Shown: in pieces, positions 34,914 to 43,627 of the stretch
How the letters are laid out: each line of letters starts with the position of its first letter
Numbering within the stretch: position 1 is the first letter of the stretch
Assembly: GCF_029051725.1 (NCBI RefSeq)
Contig: NZ_JAACFU010000001.1
Coordinates: 725,956-789,955 of the forward strand
Direction: 5' to 3'
Origin: Bradyrhizobium sp. CSS354
GTDB lineage: Bacteria > Pseudomonadota > Alphaproteobacteria > Rhizobiales > Xanthobacteraceae
Length of the DNA stretch: 64,000 nucleotides
Program-made: the position numbers and the translations under genes
The notes under the pieces: generated by a model
Seen by the model: only the letters and a program-made list of their open reading frames with translations
Database searches by the model: none
What the model was told of the DNA's origin: nothing

Positions 34914-35966
34914 ATGGACACCGAACGACACCCTTCTCACCAACACACCGTCGCTATCCTCTCACGCGGCGACGCTGCCGCGCGCCGGGATGCGACGGCG
35001 CAAAACAGCCGCTTCGTCCGCGTCTTCGAAGCACTCGCCGCCGTCGGCATCGAGGCATGCCCGGCGATCTACGACGAAAGCTTCGCCGATGCGGTCCGCG
35101 AGCAGTTGCTTGCGGCCAGCGGTGTGCTCGTCTGGGTCGATCCGATCCACCAGGGCAAGACGCGTGTCGAGCTTGATCCCCTGCTGCGCGACGTCGCCGC
35201 ACGGGGCGTGTGGGTCAGCGCTCATCCGGGCGTCATTCTCAAGATGGGCACCAAGGAGGTACTCTATCGTACCCGCTCGATGGGGTGGGGATGCGACACG
35301 GCTTTGTATCAAACCGCCGAGGCCATGCGCGCCGAGTTACCGACACGGCTCGCCATCGGTCCGCGCGTGATCAAGCGCAACCGCGGCAACGGCGGCCAAG
35401 GCGTGTGGAAGGTCGAGAGGCTGCTGAATTCCCCGATGATAAAGGTGCTGGATGCGACCAAAGATGGCTCCGAGGAACTGACGCTGGATAGTTTTCTCGG
35501 TCGCTGCGCCGAATATTTCGAAAATGGCAGCGTGGTCGATCAGCCATTCCAGCCACGCTTGAGCGAAGGCGTGGTGCGCTGCTATATGTCGGGCAATCGC
35601 TGTGCCGGCTTCGGCTATCACAAAGTCAAAGCCCTGGTCGACTCGCCGGCCGCCCGTTCCGAGGCGGGACCGCGCCTCTACACCTCGAACGCAGACCCGC
35701 GCTTCCAGCGGCTGCGTCGATTGATGGAAGATGAGTGGACCCCGGGAATGATGAAGACACTGGAGATCGACGAAGGCTCGCTCCCGGTCATCTGGGACGC
35801 GGACTTCCTGTATGGTCCGAAAGACACGACTGGGGCCGACACCTACGTCCTGTGCGAGATCAACGCGAGTTCATGCTTCGCGATCCCGGAGGAAGCCCCC
35901 GCGGCGATCGCGCGAACGGTGAGGCAGCGGCTTACGCAGACGCAAAGAGCGAGTTCGGCCAAATGA
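34914..35966 (+). CDS. Cj0069-family ATP-grasp-like protein
   Basis: 350 residues. HTVAILSRGDAAARRD near the start and a central region with VIKRNRGNGGQGVWKVE, typical of an ATP-grasp nucleotide loop, plus the late acidic residues of IWDADFLYGP and YVLCEINASSCFAIPEEAP, where Glu and Asn would hold magnesium. It matches the Cj0069 group of uncharacterised carboxylate-amine-ligase-like proteins. ATG at 34914 has GGAG nine bases upstream; a longer frame has no family residues. It lies tail to tail with the MFS gene. Likely to ligate a peptide or acid; substrates unknown. Confidence 0.75.
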   Translation: MDTERHPSHQHTVAILSRGDAAARRDATAQNSRFVRVFEALAAVGIEACPAIYDESFADAVREQLLAASGVLVWVDPIHQGKTRVELDPLLRDVAARGVWVSAHPGVILKMGTKEVLYRTRSMGWGCDTALYQTAEAMRAELPTRLAIGPRVIKRNRGNGGQGVWKVERLLNSPMIKVLDATKDGSEELTLDSFLGRCAEYFENGSVVDQPFQPRLSEGVVRCYMSGNRCAGFGYHKVKALVDSPAARSEAGPRLYTSNADPRFQRLRRLMEDEWTPGMMKTLEIDEGSLPVIWDADFLYGPKDTTGADTYVLCEINASSCFAIPEEAPAAIARTVRQRLTQTQRASSAK

Positions 35967-35987
35967 ACCGCCGGCGGGCGCATAGCG

Positions 35988-37196
35988 TCATCCCGCGCTG
36001 CGGCTCGGAGACGGTTGCGCCCGCGCCCACAGCAGCGCCAGCGGTCCCAGCGCGATCCCGGCGGCAAGGACGCTGAACGCCAACAGCCAGCCGGTCGCGC
36101 TCTGCGGGCCGCCGGCTGCGTCGAGCGCGGCGCCGGTGCCCCAGGCACCGACAGCCGACAGGCCAAAGCCGACCGTCGAATGCAGGGCCAGGGTCGCGCC
36201 GCGATGTTCGGACACAGCCGCGGCCGACATGCCGGCGGTCAACGCGCCCGAATCCGCCGGCACTGTCAGGCCATAGGCAAGCAGCAGCAGTGCGAGCACC
36301 CATGCCGGCGCCGTCGCGTTGAGGCCGATGACCAGCGCGACGCAGGCCGACGCGATCATCACGACCGTGATCGCGCGATAGCGCCCGAATTTCAGAGCGG
36401 CCTCGTTGCCGAGGATGCTGGCGGGCATCGAGATCACCGCAAAGCAGAAGCTCAGCACGACGGGGCTCAACCACGACGGCGCGCCTTGATGGGCGACGAC
36501 GAAGGTCCAGAAGCCGACCAGCCAGGTGCGGATGCCGTAGAGCTCGAAGCAATGGGCGCCGTAGCCGAAGATGTATCCAAGCGCCTCGCGATTGGCGAAG
36601 ACGGGCGCGAAGTTCAAGAGACGTCCGGCCTTCGGCGCGGGCCGTTGCGCCTGCATCAGAAGGCACGCGACGACCATTGCGACAGGTCCAAAGCCGGTGA
36701 CAAGGAAAGCCGTTCGCCATCCCCAGCGGTCGGCGATCACTTGCGCGATCAGGAACGACAGGCCGACGCCGACCGAGAAGCTCGACGTGTACAGCGTGAC
36801 GGCGCGCGAGGTGTCGCCGGCCGGAAGCCGGTCGGTGAGCGCCTTCAGGCCCGGCATGTAGGCGCCGGCAAATCCAAGCCCCGCCAGGGACCAGATCGCG
36901 GTCGCGGACCAAAACCCTTGCGCGAAGAGTCCGAACGCCATGGTCGCCAGCCCGCTGACGATCGAGCCCCAGAGCAAAACGAGCCGTGCGTCGATCCGGT
37001 CGGTCAACGTCGTCAGCAACGGCACGGCGAGCATGTAGCCGAACGCGTAACCGCTCGCCATCAAGCCGCCTTCGGCCGCCGACAGTCCCCACGCCGGCAT
37101 CAGATGCTGCGCCAAATTCGCGGACAGCGTCACATGCGGCAGCAGATTGCCGACCTGGCCGATGCACATCACCGCGATCAGAGACCGGCCGCTCAA
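35988..37196 (-). CDS. MFS transporter in the arsenic locus
   Basis: 402 residues and twelve membrane helices. It starts SGRSLIAVMCIGQVGNLLPH, with the loop 2-3 motif TDRIDARLVLLWGS and GLSFLIAQVIADRWGWRTAF in helix 5. It is the last gene of a minus-strand set behind arsR and the flavoprotein gene (88 bp gap), so it may export an arsenical or a related compound. MFS arsenic exporters such as ArsJ and ArsK are known, but I cannot place this protein in either group. A general organic-anion exporter remains possible. Confidence 0.8.
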   Translation of the reverse strand: MSGRSLIAVMCIGQVGNLLPHVTLSANLAQHLMPAWGLSAAEGGLMASGYAFGYMLAVPLLTTLTDRIDARLVLLWGSIVSGLATMAFGLFAQGFWSATAIWSLAGLGFAGAYMPGLKALTDRLPAGDTSRAVTLYTSSFSVGVGLSFLIAQVIADRWGWRTAFLVTGFGPVAMVVACLLMQAQRPAPKAGRLLNFAPVFANREALGYIFGYGAHCFELYGIRTWLVGFWTFVVAHQGAPSWLSPVVLSFCFAVISMPASILGNEAALKFGRYRAITVVMIASACVALVIGLNATAPAWVLALLLLAYGLTVPADSGALTAGMSAAAVSEHRGATLALHSTVGFGLSAVGAWGTGAALDAAGGPQSATGWLLAFSVLAAGIALGPLALLWARAQPSPSRSAG

Positions 37197-37284
37197 GTCA
37201 CGAATGCTGTCCTCCCGCCCCCGGGCCGAAACGGCGCACCAACCACAATGGGCAACTCTCCGGCTTCACCTGCAAGAACCAAAT

Positions 37285-38655
37285 TCATGAACAACCGCAG
37301 CCCGAAGCGCCGGCCTTCTTGGCCGCTTCGTCGGCGGCGCAACACGCCGTCGGTTCCTGCTTCACCGGCCCGCCGCAACATCCTGATCCGGCTCCAGTGG
37401 ATTCGACGCCACCGCGCGTGCAAACGCCGGTCTCCGGCAGCACGAGCTCCACCCTTGCGGCGGCTTTCTTGTCGCCGGCGAGATCGGCCGCAATCGAGCG
37501 CACCTGCTCATATCCCGTCATCATGAGAAAGGTCGGCGCGCGGCCATACGACTTCATGCCCGCCATGTAGAAGCCCGGCTCATCGTGCGACAGCTCGCGC
37601 GCGCCGTGCGGGCGCACCGTGCCGCAGCTGTGCTCGTTGGGATCGATCAGCGGCGCCAGCGCGACCGGCGCCTCGATGGCGGGATCGAGCCGCAGGCGCA
37701 ATTCGGACAGGAACGAAAAGTCGGGACGAAAGCCCGTCGAGACGATCAGCTTGTCCACGATCACGCTTCGTCCGCCGCAACCCGAGCCGGCCGCGATCTC
37801 GAGGCGGCCTTCGGAGTCCGAGAGACGCGTGACTCCGAATTCGGTCTCCACCTTGATCTTCCCGGAGGCGACGAGCGCAGCGAACGCGCTGCCGAGCTCT
37901 CCGCGTGCGGCGAGCTTGTCATTCCGGCCGCCGCCAAAAGCCTTGGCGGGATCGGCGCCGCGCAACAGCCAGATCGCTTGCGTCCCCGGCGCCTCATCCG
38001 CGAGATGCACGAGATCGATCAGCGTGCCCACCGCGGAGTGGCCAGCGCCGAGCACCGCAACGGTCTTCCCGGCATATCTGGCGCGCCCGGCACCACGGAC
38101 ATCGGGCATGCCAGAGGCGATGTGGCCGGCGCATTCACGCTCGCCGATCGCGGCCAGACCATTACCCCCGGCGGGATTGGGCGAGAACCATGTGCCTGAC
38201 GTATCGATCACGGCATCGGCGCGCAGCACTTCAGGACCTTTGCCGTTCTGGTAGCGGATTTCGAATGGCGCCTGCTGACGCCCCTTCGTCTTCGCCTTGT
38301 CGAAGCCGACGCGGCTGATCGCCGTGACACGGCTGGATGTCCGGATCACCTCGCGCAGTGCCGTTCGCGTCGCAAGCGGCATCAGATATCGATCGAGCAG
38401 TTCGCCACCTGTCGGATATGAGCTCGGGTCCGGCGAATTCCATCCCGTCGGCGCGAGCAGGCGCGCGGCGGCCTTGTCAACGTTGTATTCCCACGGCGAG
38501 AAGAGCTGGACCTGCTGCCACTGGCGCACCGCGTGCCCCGCTTCGGAACCTGCCTCCAGAACGATGGGTGACATGCCACGCTCCAGGACGTGCGCAGCTG
38601 CTGCGAGGCCGACAGGGCCCGCCCCGATGATGGCTACCGTCTTTGCGTCGCTCAT
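37285..38655 (-). CDS. FAD/NAD(P)-binding oxidoreductase with Cys-rich tail
   Basis: 456 residues. The FAD fold begins at once: TVAIIGAGPVGLAAAAHVLE. A second Rossmann motif, VAVLGAGHSAVGTLIDL, near the middle binds NAD(P)H, and IVSTGFRPD is typical of flavin monooxygenases and thioredoxin-reductase relatives. The last 35 residues carry six Cys (SGCCGG, TACCAAD, SGCGCS), a likely trivalent-arsenic or other soft-metal site. It lies 53 bp behind an arsR gene on the same strand. ATG at 38655 puts the GxGxxG motif at residue 10. Probably redox handling of arsenicals. Confidence 0.82.
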   Translation of the reverse strand: MSDAKTVAIIGAGPVGLAAAAHVLERGMSPIVLEAGSEAGHAVRQWQQVQLFSPWEYNVDKAAARLLAPTGWNSPDPSSYPTGGELLDRYLMPLATRTALREVIRTSSRVTAISRVGFDKAKTKGRQQAPFEIRYQNGKGPEVLRADAVIDTSGTWFSPNPAGGNGLAAIGERECAGHIASGMPDVRGAGRARYAGKTVAVLGAGHSAVGTLIDLVHLADEAPGTQAIWLLRGADPAKAFGGGRNDKLAARGELGSAFAALVASGKIKVETEFGVTRLSDSEGRLEIAAGSGCGGRSVIVDKLIVSTGFRPDFSFLSELRLRLDPAIEAPVALAPLIDPNEHSCGTVRPHGARELSHDEPGFYMAGMKSYGRAPTFLMMTGYEQVRSIAADLAGDKKAAARVELVLPETGVCTRGGVESTGAGSGCCGGPVKQEPTACCAADEAAKKAGASGCGCS

Positions 38656-38708
38656 GCCGTTACTCCCATCATTCTGGTAGCATCGAATAACTTGACCCAA
38701 AAAAATGA

Positions 38709-39035
38709 TCAGGCCGCCGTTTGCGTGTCCTTGCATCCGACCTCGTCGGCACAGCACTCCGCCGCCAGGAAATCGACCAGGCCCCGCATCGCGTCGAAGT
38801 TCGCGTGGCAGATCAGCGTCGTCGATTCCCGGACCTGACTGACGAGCCCGACCGAGACGAGGGTCTTGATGTGATGCGATAACGTCGACGCCGGAATCTT
38901 CAGCTTGTCCTGCAGGCGGCCGACGGCCATGCCCTTGTGCCCTGCCCGCACCAGGGCACGATAGATCTGGAGTCGCGTCCGGTTGCCCAGGGCTTCAAGG
39001 CGTGATGCTGCGTCATCGATTTTCATGGCGGACAT
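38709..39035 (-). CDS. arsR: ArsR-family repressor with C-terminal Cys triad
   Basis: 108 residues. Winged helix with LQDKLKIPASTLSHHIKTLV as the recognition region. There is no Cys pair in the alpha-3 helix; instead Cys94, Cys95 and Cys101 (ECCADEVGCKD) lie near the C-terminus with the spacing CC-x5-C known from the arsenite site of Acidithiobacillus ArsR. It should release DNA on binding As(III). Heads the flavoprotein-MFS arm. ATG at 39035, or 39026 three codons later. The palindrome at 39066-39091 is a likely operator. Confidence 0.9.
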   Translation of the reverse strand: MSAMKIDDAASRLEALGNRTRLQIYRALVRAGHKGMAVGRLQDKLKIPASTLSHHIKTLVSVGLVSQVRESTTLICHANFDAMRGLVDFLAAECCADEVGCKDTQTAA

Positions 39036-39065
39036 GCTGCGCCAGCTGACGCCTAAGTGTCAAAC

Positions 39066-39091
39066 CATATTTCCAGAATCTACGAAATATG
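39066..39091. promoter_or_regulatory. Inverted repeat, candidate operator of the minus-strand arsR
   Basis: CATATTTC and GAAATATG form a perfect 8-bp inverted repeat around a 10-base spacer, 30 bases upstream of the minus-strand arsR start. Size and position suit an ArsR dimer. Binding is inferred. Confidence 0.55.
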
Positions 39092-39125
39092 CTCGCCCAT
39101 TGTTGAAAATTCCGGATTGACGGCG

Positions 39126-39159
39126 TTTCCATAATTCCATAAGTCTGGATATATGGAAA
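39126..39159. promoter_or_regulatory. Inverted repeat over the plus-strand arsR start
   Basis: TTTCCATA at 39126-39133 and TATGGAAA at 39152-39159 are perfect inverted copies; the right arm contains the ATG of the next gene. TTGACG at 39117-39122 and TAAGTC at 39140-39145 (17 apart) could be its promoter, which would start transcription at about the ATG and give a leaderless mRNA. A repressor bound here would cover the promoter. Confidence 0.5.
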
Positions 39160-39515
39160 CAGAAGAAGCAGTTCTGGCACTCGCCGCCTTGGCCCAGTCG
39201 ACCCGTCTGGAGGCCTTCCGGACGCTGGTCCGGCACGAGCCCGACGGGCTTGCGGCCGGCGATCTCGCACGGCTGTTGGAGGTCCCCCAGAACACGCTCT
39301 CGGCGCATTTGTCGATCCTGACGCGCGCGCGGTTGGTGACCTCCGAGCGGCGCAGCCGCTCGATCGTCTATCGCGCCAGCCTCGGCGAATTTCGCGACGT
39401 CGCCGTTTTCCTGCTGCGCGATTGCTGCGGCGGAAGCCCCGAAGTCTGCGAACCCGTTGTCGAAATCCTGCAATCCTGCTGCAAGCCGAGACGAAAGGAG
39501 CGGAGCAGTGCCTGA
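39153..39515 (+). CDS. arsR: ArsR-family repressor, second copy
   Basis: 120 residues. Winged helix with LLEVPQNTLSAHLSILTRAR, then RSRSIVYRASLGEFRDVAVF. The Cys residues are C-terminal: Cys91 and Cys92 with Cys99, and a further pair Cys109-Cys110 (QSCCKPRR). It resembles arsR genes that head rhizobial arsR-aqpS-arsC operons. It overlaps aqpS by eight bases. No ribosome site precedes the ATG. It is only distantly similar to the divergent ArsR, so the two arms may answer to different inducers or cross-regulate. Confidence 0.9.
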   Translation: METEEAVLALAALAQSTRLEAFRTLVRHEPDGLAAGDLARLLEVPQNTLSAHLSILTRARLVTSERRSRSIVYRASLGEFRDVAVFLLRDCCGGSPEVCEPVVEILQSCCKPRRKERSSA

Positions 39516-40212
39516 TCAGTTCGATCTTCCGCGCCGCCTCGCGGCCGAAGCGCTCGGCACGGGCATTCTCGTTGCCACAGTGGTCGGCTCCGGCATCATG
39601 GCGGAATCCTTGACCAAGGACGTCGCCCTGGCGCTTCTGTGCAACACGTTGCCCACCGGCGCCATTCTGGTTGTCCTGATCACGGTGCTCGGTCCGATCT
39701 CCGGCGCACATTTCAATCCGGCGGTTACCCTCGTCTTCACCGGCAAGCGCGAGCTGCCGGTGAATGACGCCGCACTTTACGTCGTCGCGCAGATCGCCGG
39801 CGGCATCGCGGGAACGATGGCGGCGCATCTGATGTTCGGACTGCCGCTGATCGATCTCTCGACGAAGATGCGAACCGGAGGACCGCAATGGTTCGCCGAA
39901 GCCGTCGCCGCCTTCGGTCTGGTCGCGACGATCCTGGCCGGCATCCGGTTTCAGCGGACGGCCGTCCCCTGGCTGGTAGGCCTGTATATCACCGCGGCCT
40001 ACTGGTTCACGGCCTCGACCTCATTCGCCAATCCGGCGGTGGCCATCGCAAGGTCGCTGACGAATACGTTCGCGGGCATTCGGCCCAACGACCTGCCCGG
40101 CTTCATCCTCGCTGAACTCTGCGGAGCCTTTGCCGGCATGCTGTTGATGAACTGGTTGCTCGGACCGCCTCAGGCGCGAGGCCCCATCCCAATCGCGGAG
40201 ACGACCCGATGA
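39508..40212 (+). CDS. aqpS: Aquaglyceroporin AqpS (arsenite channel)
   Basis: 234 residues with six membrane helices and the two channel boxes: SGAHFNPAVTLVF (NPA at 70-72) and SFANPAVAIAR (NPA at 175-177). GTG at 39508 has AGGAG seven bases upstream and overlaps the end of arsR, so translation is coupled; longer starts are less likely. In Sinorhizobium meliloti AqpS lets As(III) made by ArsC flow out, in place of an ArsB or Acr3 pump. The same order arsR-aqpS-arsC is seen here. Confidence 0.93.
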   Translation: MPDQFDLPRRLAAEALGTGILVATVVGSGIMAESLTKDVALALLCNTLPTGAILVVLITVLGPISGAHFNPAVTLVFTGKRELPVNDAALYVVAQIAGGIAGTMAAHLMFGLPLIDLSTKMRTGGPQWFAEAVAAFGLVATILAGIRFQRTAVPWLVGLYITAAYWFTASTSFANPAVAIARSLTNTFAGIRPNDLPGFILAELCGAFAGMLLMNWLLGPPQARGPIPIAETTR

Positions 40213-40610
40213 CCGTCACGATCTATCACAACCCCGCCTGCGGCACCTCGCGCAACACGCTGGCGATGATCCGGCAGAGCGGCACCGAGCCCGCCGTCGT
40301 CGAATATCTGAAGACGCCGCCGTCCCGCGAAAGACTGGTCGAACTCGTCAAGGGCCTTGGCATCTCCGTTCGCGCGCTGCTGCGCGAGAAAGGCACGCCC
40401 TACAAGGAGCTCGGCCTTGATGACCCCAAATGGTCCGACGACGAGCTGATCGACCAGATGCTCGCGCACCCCATCCTGATCAACCGCCCGATCGTGGTGA
40501 CGCCCAAGGGCACACGCCTGTGCCGGCCCTCGGAAGCCGTCATCGATCTCCTGGACAATCCCATCGGCCGGTTCGTGAAGGAGGATGGCGAGGTGGTCGA
40601 GGCGCGATAG
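40209..40610 (+). CDS. arsC: Arsenate reductase ArsC (glutaredoxin-coupled)
   Basis: 133 residues. The active Cys11 lies in IYHNPACGTSRNTLAMI, and the later conserved segment is HPILINRPIVVTPKGTRLCR with the Arg residues that bind arsenate. It reduces As(V) to As(III) in the cytoplasm with glutathione and glutaredoxin. It overlaps aqpS by four bases (ATGA). arsH, which follows arsC in S. meliloti, is absent; the flavoprotein on the other arm might take a related redox role. Confidence 0.95.
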   Translation: MTVTIYHNPACGTSRNTLAMIRQSGTEPAVVEYLKTPPSRERLVELVKGLGISVRALLREKGTPYKELGLDDPKWSDDELIDQMLAHPILINRPIVVTPKGTRLCRPSEAVIDLLDNPIGRFVKEDGEVVEAR

Positions 40611-40638
40611 GCTTACGGGGCGCCTGTGTTGCCTCGGA

Positions 40639-41615
40639 TCAGATCTTCGGGATCTTTGCCCGCTCGACCACGCCGGTCCATTTGCTGATCTCGGTCTCGA
40701 TCAGCTTCTTCATCTCCTCCGGCGAACTGCCGCGAACCTCGCCGCCGACGGCGGTCTCCAGGCGCTGCTTGAGGTCGGGATCCCTAAGAGCGTCCACCGT
40801 CGCCGCATTGAGTGCGGCATGATGGCGGGCGGCGTTCCCTTCGGGGCCAGCAGGCCGGCCCAGGTGCGCACGTCATATCCCTTGATCCCGGCTTCCTGAA
40901 CCGTCGGCACGTCAGGCAACAATGCGGTGCGCGTCGGCGAGGTCACCGCCAGGCCGCGGATCGCACCGCCTTGAATTTGCGCGGCGAGCAGGACCGGCGT
41001 GCCGACGATCACCGGAACCTCTCCGCCGAGCAGCGCGGTGACCGATTGAGAATCGCCGCGATAGGGCACGTGCACGATCTCGACGCCGGCGGCTGCGTTC
41101 AACAGCTCTCCTGCAAGATGGTGCGTACTGCCGAAACCGACCGATCCGAAGCTGAGCGCACCGGGCTTCTGCTTTGCCATGGCGACGAGCTCGCCCAGCG
41201 ATTTTGCCGGGTAGTCGCTCCGCACGGCGATGACGAGCGCGTAATAGACCAGCGTCGAGATCATCTCGAAACTCTCGGCCGGCTGGTAGGCGAGGCTCTT
41301 GTAGGTCGCCGCGGAAATGGCGTGAGCGCCGGTGACGAGCCCGATCGTGTAGCCGTCGGGCGCCGCTTTCGCGATGGCATCGGCGGCGATGTTGCCGCCG
41401 GCGCCAGGCTTGGCCTCGACGATGATCGGCTGCCCGAGTTTTTTCGAGAGCCCGTCGGCGATGATGCGCGACAGCGTGTCGGCCGCGCCGCCGGCGGCAA
41501 ATCCATGCAGCAGCCGGATCGGGCGCGACGGATAATTGTCGGCCGACGCCTGGGTGGTTGCGAGACAACCGCCAAACAGAAAAATCGCCGCAGCAAGCCG
41601 CTTCATCCTTCGCAT
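40639..41615 (-). pseudogene. TctC/Bug-type periplasmic binding protein, frameshifted
   Basis: The first 265 or so residues are a normal Bug-family receptor: signal peptide (LAAAIFLFGGCLATTQASA), NYPSRPIRLLHGFAAGGAAD, GGNIAADAIAKAAPDGY, VHVPYRGDSQSVTALLGGE. Near 40816-40817 one base appears to be missing. After it the true end continues in another frame (LNAATVDALRDPDLKQRLET to KIPKI, stop at 40639), while the original frame runs on with unrelated residues to 40710. GGAGG eight bases before ATG 41615 fixes the start. It would have bound a carboxylate for a tripartite transporter. Confidence 0.75.
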
Positions 41616-41688
41616 GGATGCGTCCTCCCTTTGATTGTTATGTCTTGGCCGCGACGAGGCGGCGTTGTTCAAGTCGAGTTTGAATCCG

Positions 41689-42594
41689 CTAGCGGGCGAA
41701 CTCCGTGCATTCAGGCGATGGCGGCATGCCCCAGACGTCGCGCGGCAGGCCGACCCAGATTTTTGGCCGCTGCGGTCGATCGCGATGCCAGGGACGAGGC
41801 TCGAAATAGCCGAGCTCCTCGTCGGTCATGCGGTCGAGGTCGTGGAACAACTCGACCAGATGTCCGTCGGGATTGCGGTGGTAGATCGCCGTGTTGTGGC
41901 CGGGGCCGTGACGTACCGGTCCCCAGAGCACGGGGAGCTTGTGCCGGGCGAGATGGTCGCACCCCTGCTGCATGTGGGTCGGCCCCCGCAGCTCGAACGC
42001 GACATGATGCAGGCCGCGGCCGGGCGCGCGCGCGAAGTTCAGCGTGTGATGCTCATAGCCGCTGCGCATGAAGACGAAGCGGTCCTCGATCCAGTCGGAG
42101 ACTCGCAGGCCCATGGCGTTGGCGAAGAACTCCGAGGCCGCGCGCGGATCGGGCGTGCGAAGGGCGACATGGCCGAGCTTGGTGACGGCAAGCGCACCGA
42201 TCCGTTCTTGCGCGGGCGTCGGCGTCCAGCCCTGGATCAACTCGAAGCGCGTGCCTTCGGGATCGCGGAACGACAGCAGCCTGGAAACGCCAGGCAGCGG
42301 ATCGCTCTGAAGTTCGGGCCGCAGATCGGCCTGCTTCAGCGCGGCGCCGAGCGCCTCGATCTGGACATCAGGCGATATCTCGAAGGCGATGCTCGTCAGC
42401 GCCGCGTCGCCGGATTCGATCACCAGCGAAAGCTGCTCGGCATCGTTGGCGAGAAAGATGCGGTTGCCGTCGCGGCCGACGAGGCCAAGACCGATCACGG
42501 CGCGGTAATAGTCGAGCAACCGCTCGGGATCGGGCGAGGCAAAGCTCGCGTGCCGGAGTCGGGTGAAGCGTGCAATGGGTGCTTGTGTCGTCAT
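41689..42594 (-). CDS. Two-domain VOC extradiol dioxygenase-like enzyme
   Basis: 301 residues with two VOC modules, an N-terminal one (RLRHASFASPDPERLLDYYR) and a catalytic C-terminal one. The three expected iron ligands are visible: His in KLGHVALRTPDP, His in GRGLHHVAFEL and Glu in GHLVELFHDLD. Such enzymes open catechol rings. It lies 16 bp behind the quinone oxidoreductase gene on the same strand. ATG at 42594 (MTTQAPIARFTRLRH); the frame is open to 42606. The natural substrate is unknown; an aromatic acid pathway is likely. Confidence 0.85.
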   Translation of the reverse strand: MTTQAPIARFTRLRHASFASPDPERLLDYYRAVIGLGLVGRDGNRIFLANDAEQLSLVIESGDAALTSIAFEISPDVQIEALGAALKQADLRPELQSDPLPGVSRLLSFRDPEGTRFELIQGWTPTPAQERIGALAVTKLGHVALRTPDPRAASEFFANAMGLRVSDWIEDRFVFMRSGYEHHTLNFARAPGRGLHHVAFELRGPTHMQQGCDHLARHKLPVLWGPVRHGPGHNTAIYHRNPDGHLVELFHDLDRMTDEELGYFEPRPWHRDRPQRPKIWVGLPRDVWGMPPSPECTEFAR

Positions 42595-42610
42595 CGTGCG
42601 ATCCACCCCC

Positions 42611-43603
42611 TCATGGCGTCATGATGATCTTGCCGAGCGCGGAGCCCTGCTCGAGCAGCGTGTGGGCCTGCCTGACCTCGTCGAGCTTCAGGACCGCCGA
42701 GATCGCCGGCTTGATCGCGTTGCGGCTGAGCGCCTCGATCACGTTGCGCATGAGCGCGCGACGCCCGTCGCGATCGTGGTCGTAGATATGGAAGGAGAAG
42801 CAGCGTATCGCCGGGCAGATGTCGAGATGGTCGCGCATCGCCGCCATCAGGTTTTCTTCCGGCAATCCAGCGAAAGCGTTGTACGACAGCAGCGTCCCCC
42901 ATTTGCCGAGCGCGCCGAGATAGCCGGTGAACTCGGGCCCACAGACGTGATCGAGCACGAGTCCGACGCCCTCGCCATTGGTCAGCTCGCGGGTCCGCGC
43001 CACCACGTCTTCGCGGCGGTAGTAGATGACATGATCGGCGCCGTTGCCCCGCGCGAATGCGGCCTTCTCTTCGGTGGAGACCGTGCCGATGACATTCATC
43101 TGTGCGAGCTTGGCGAGCTGCACCAGCGCGGTGCCGACGCCACCGGCAGCCCCGATCACCAGCACGCTCGCGGGTGCGCGCGGATGGCGGCACTCGTGCA
43201 GCAGCGCGTAGGCGACCTGATAGTTCGACAGGCACACGGCCGCTTGCAGATCGACATTGTCGGGCAGCAGATGAATGGCGTCCGCGGGAGCGACCACATA
43301 GTCGGCGTAGCAGCCGCCGCGCTGCGACAGGTCGCGTGCGCTCAGCAGCACCTTCTGGCCGATCGCAAGGCCCTCGATGCCGGGCCCGAGCGCGGCAATG
43401 CGGCCGGCGACGTCGTTGCCGGGATTGGCCGGCAGCGGCGGCATCCATTTGTAGACGCCACGCCGGATCAGCACATCGGGTTGCCCCACCCCGAACGCTT
43501 CGGCCCGGATTTGCACCTGGCCGGGTCCGGGCACAGGCACCGGAAGCTCGACCAGTTCGAGTGCATCCGGACCACCCGGCTGACGCACCAGCACCGCTCT
43601 CAT
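42611..43603 (-). CDS. Zinc-independent quinone oxidoreductase (MDR family)
   Basis: 330 residues. Begins MRAVLVRQPGGPDALELVEL with the GroES-like fold, then the cofactor motif VLVIGAAGGVGTALVQLAK for NADPH. The zinc-binding Cys and His of alcohol dehydrogenases are missing, as in the quinone oxidoreductase group. First gene of the minus-strand set with the dioxygenase and the binding protein. A perfect palindrome lies 25 bp before the start. Likely to reduce an enone or quinone in the catabolic pathway. Confidence 0.88.
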   Translation of the reverse strand: MRAVLVRQPGGPDALELVELPVPVPGPGQVQIRAEAFGVGQPDVLIRRGVYKWMPPLPANPGNDVAGRIAALGPGIEGLAIGQKVLLSARDLSQRGGCYADYVVAPADAIHLLPDNVDLQAAVCLSNYQVAYALLHECRHPRAPASVLVIGAAGGVGTALVQLAKLAQMNVIGTVSTEEKAAFARGNGADHVIYYRREDVVARTRELTNGEGVGLVLDHVCGPEFTGYLGALGKWGTLLSYNAFAGLPEENLMAAMRDHLDICPAIRCFSFHIYDHDRDGRRALMRNVIEALSRNAIKPAISAVLKLDEVRQAHTLLEQGSALGKIIMTP

Positions 43604-43627
43604 GATGTCACACGCCTCCCAAGCCGT

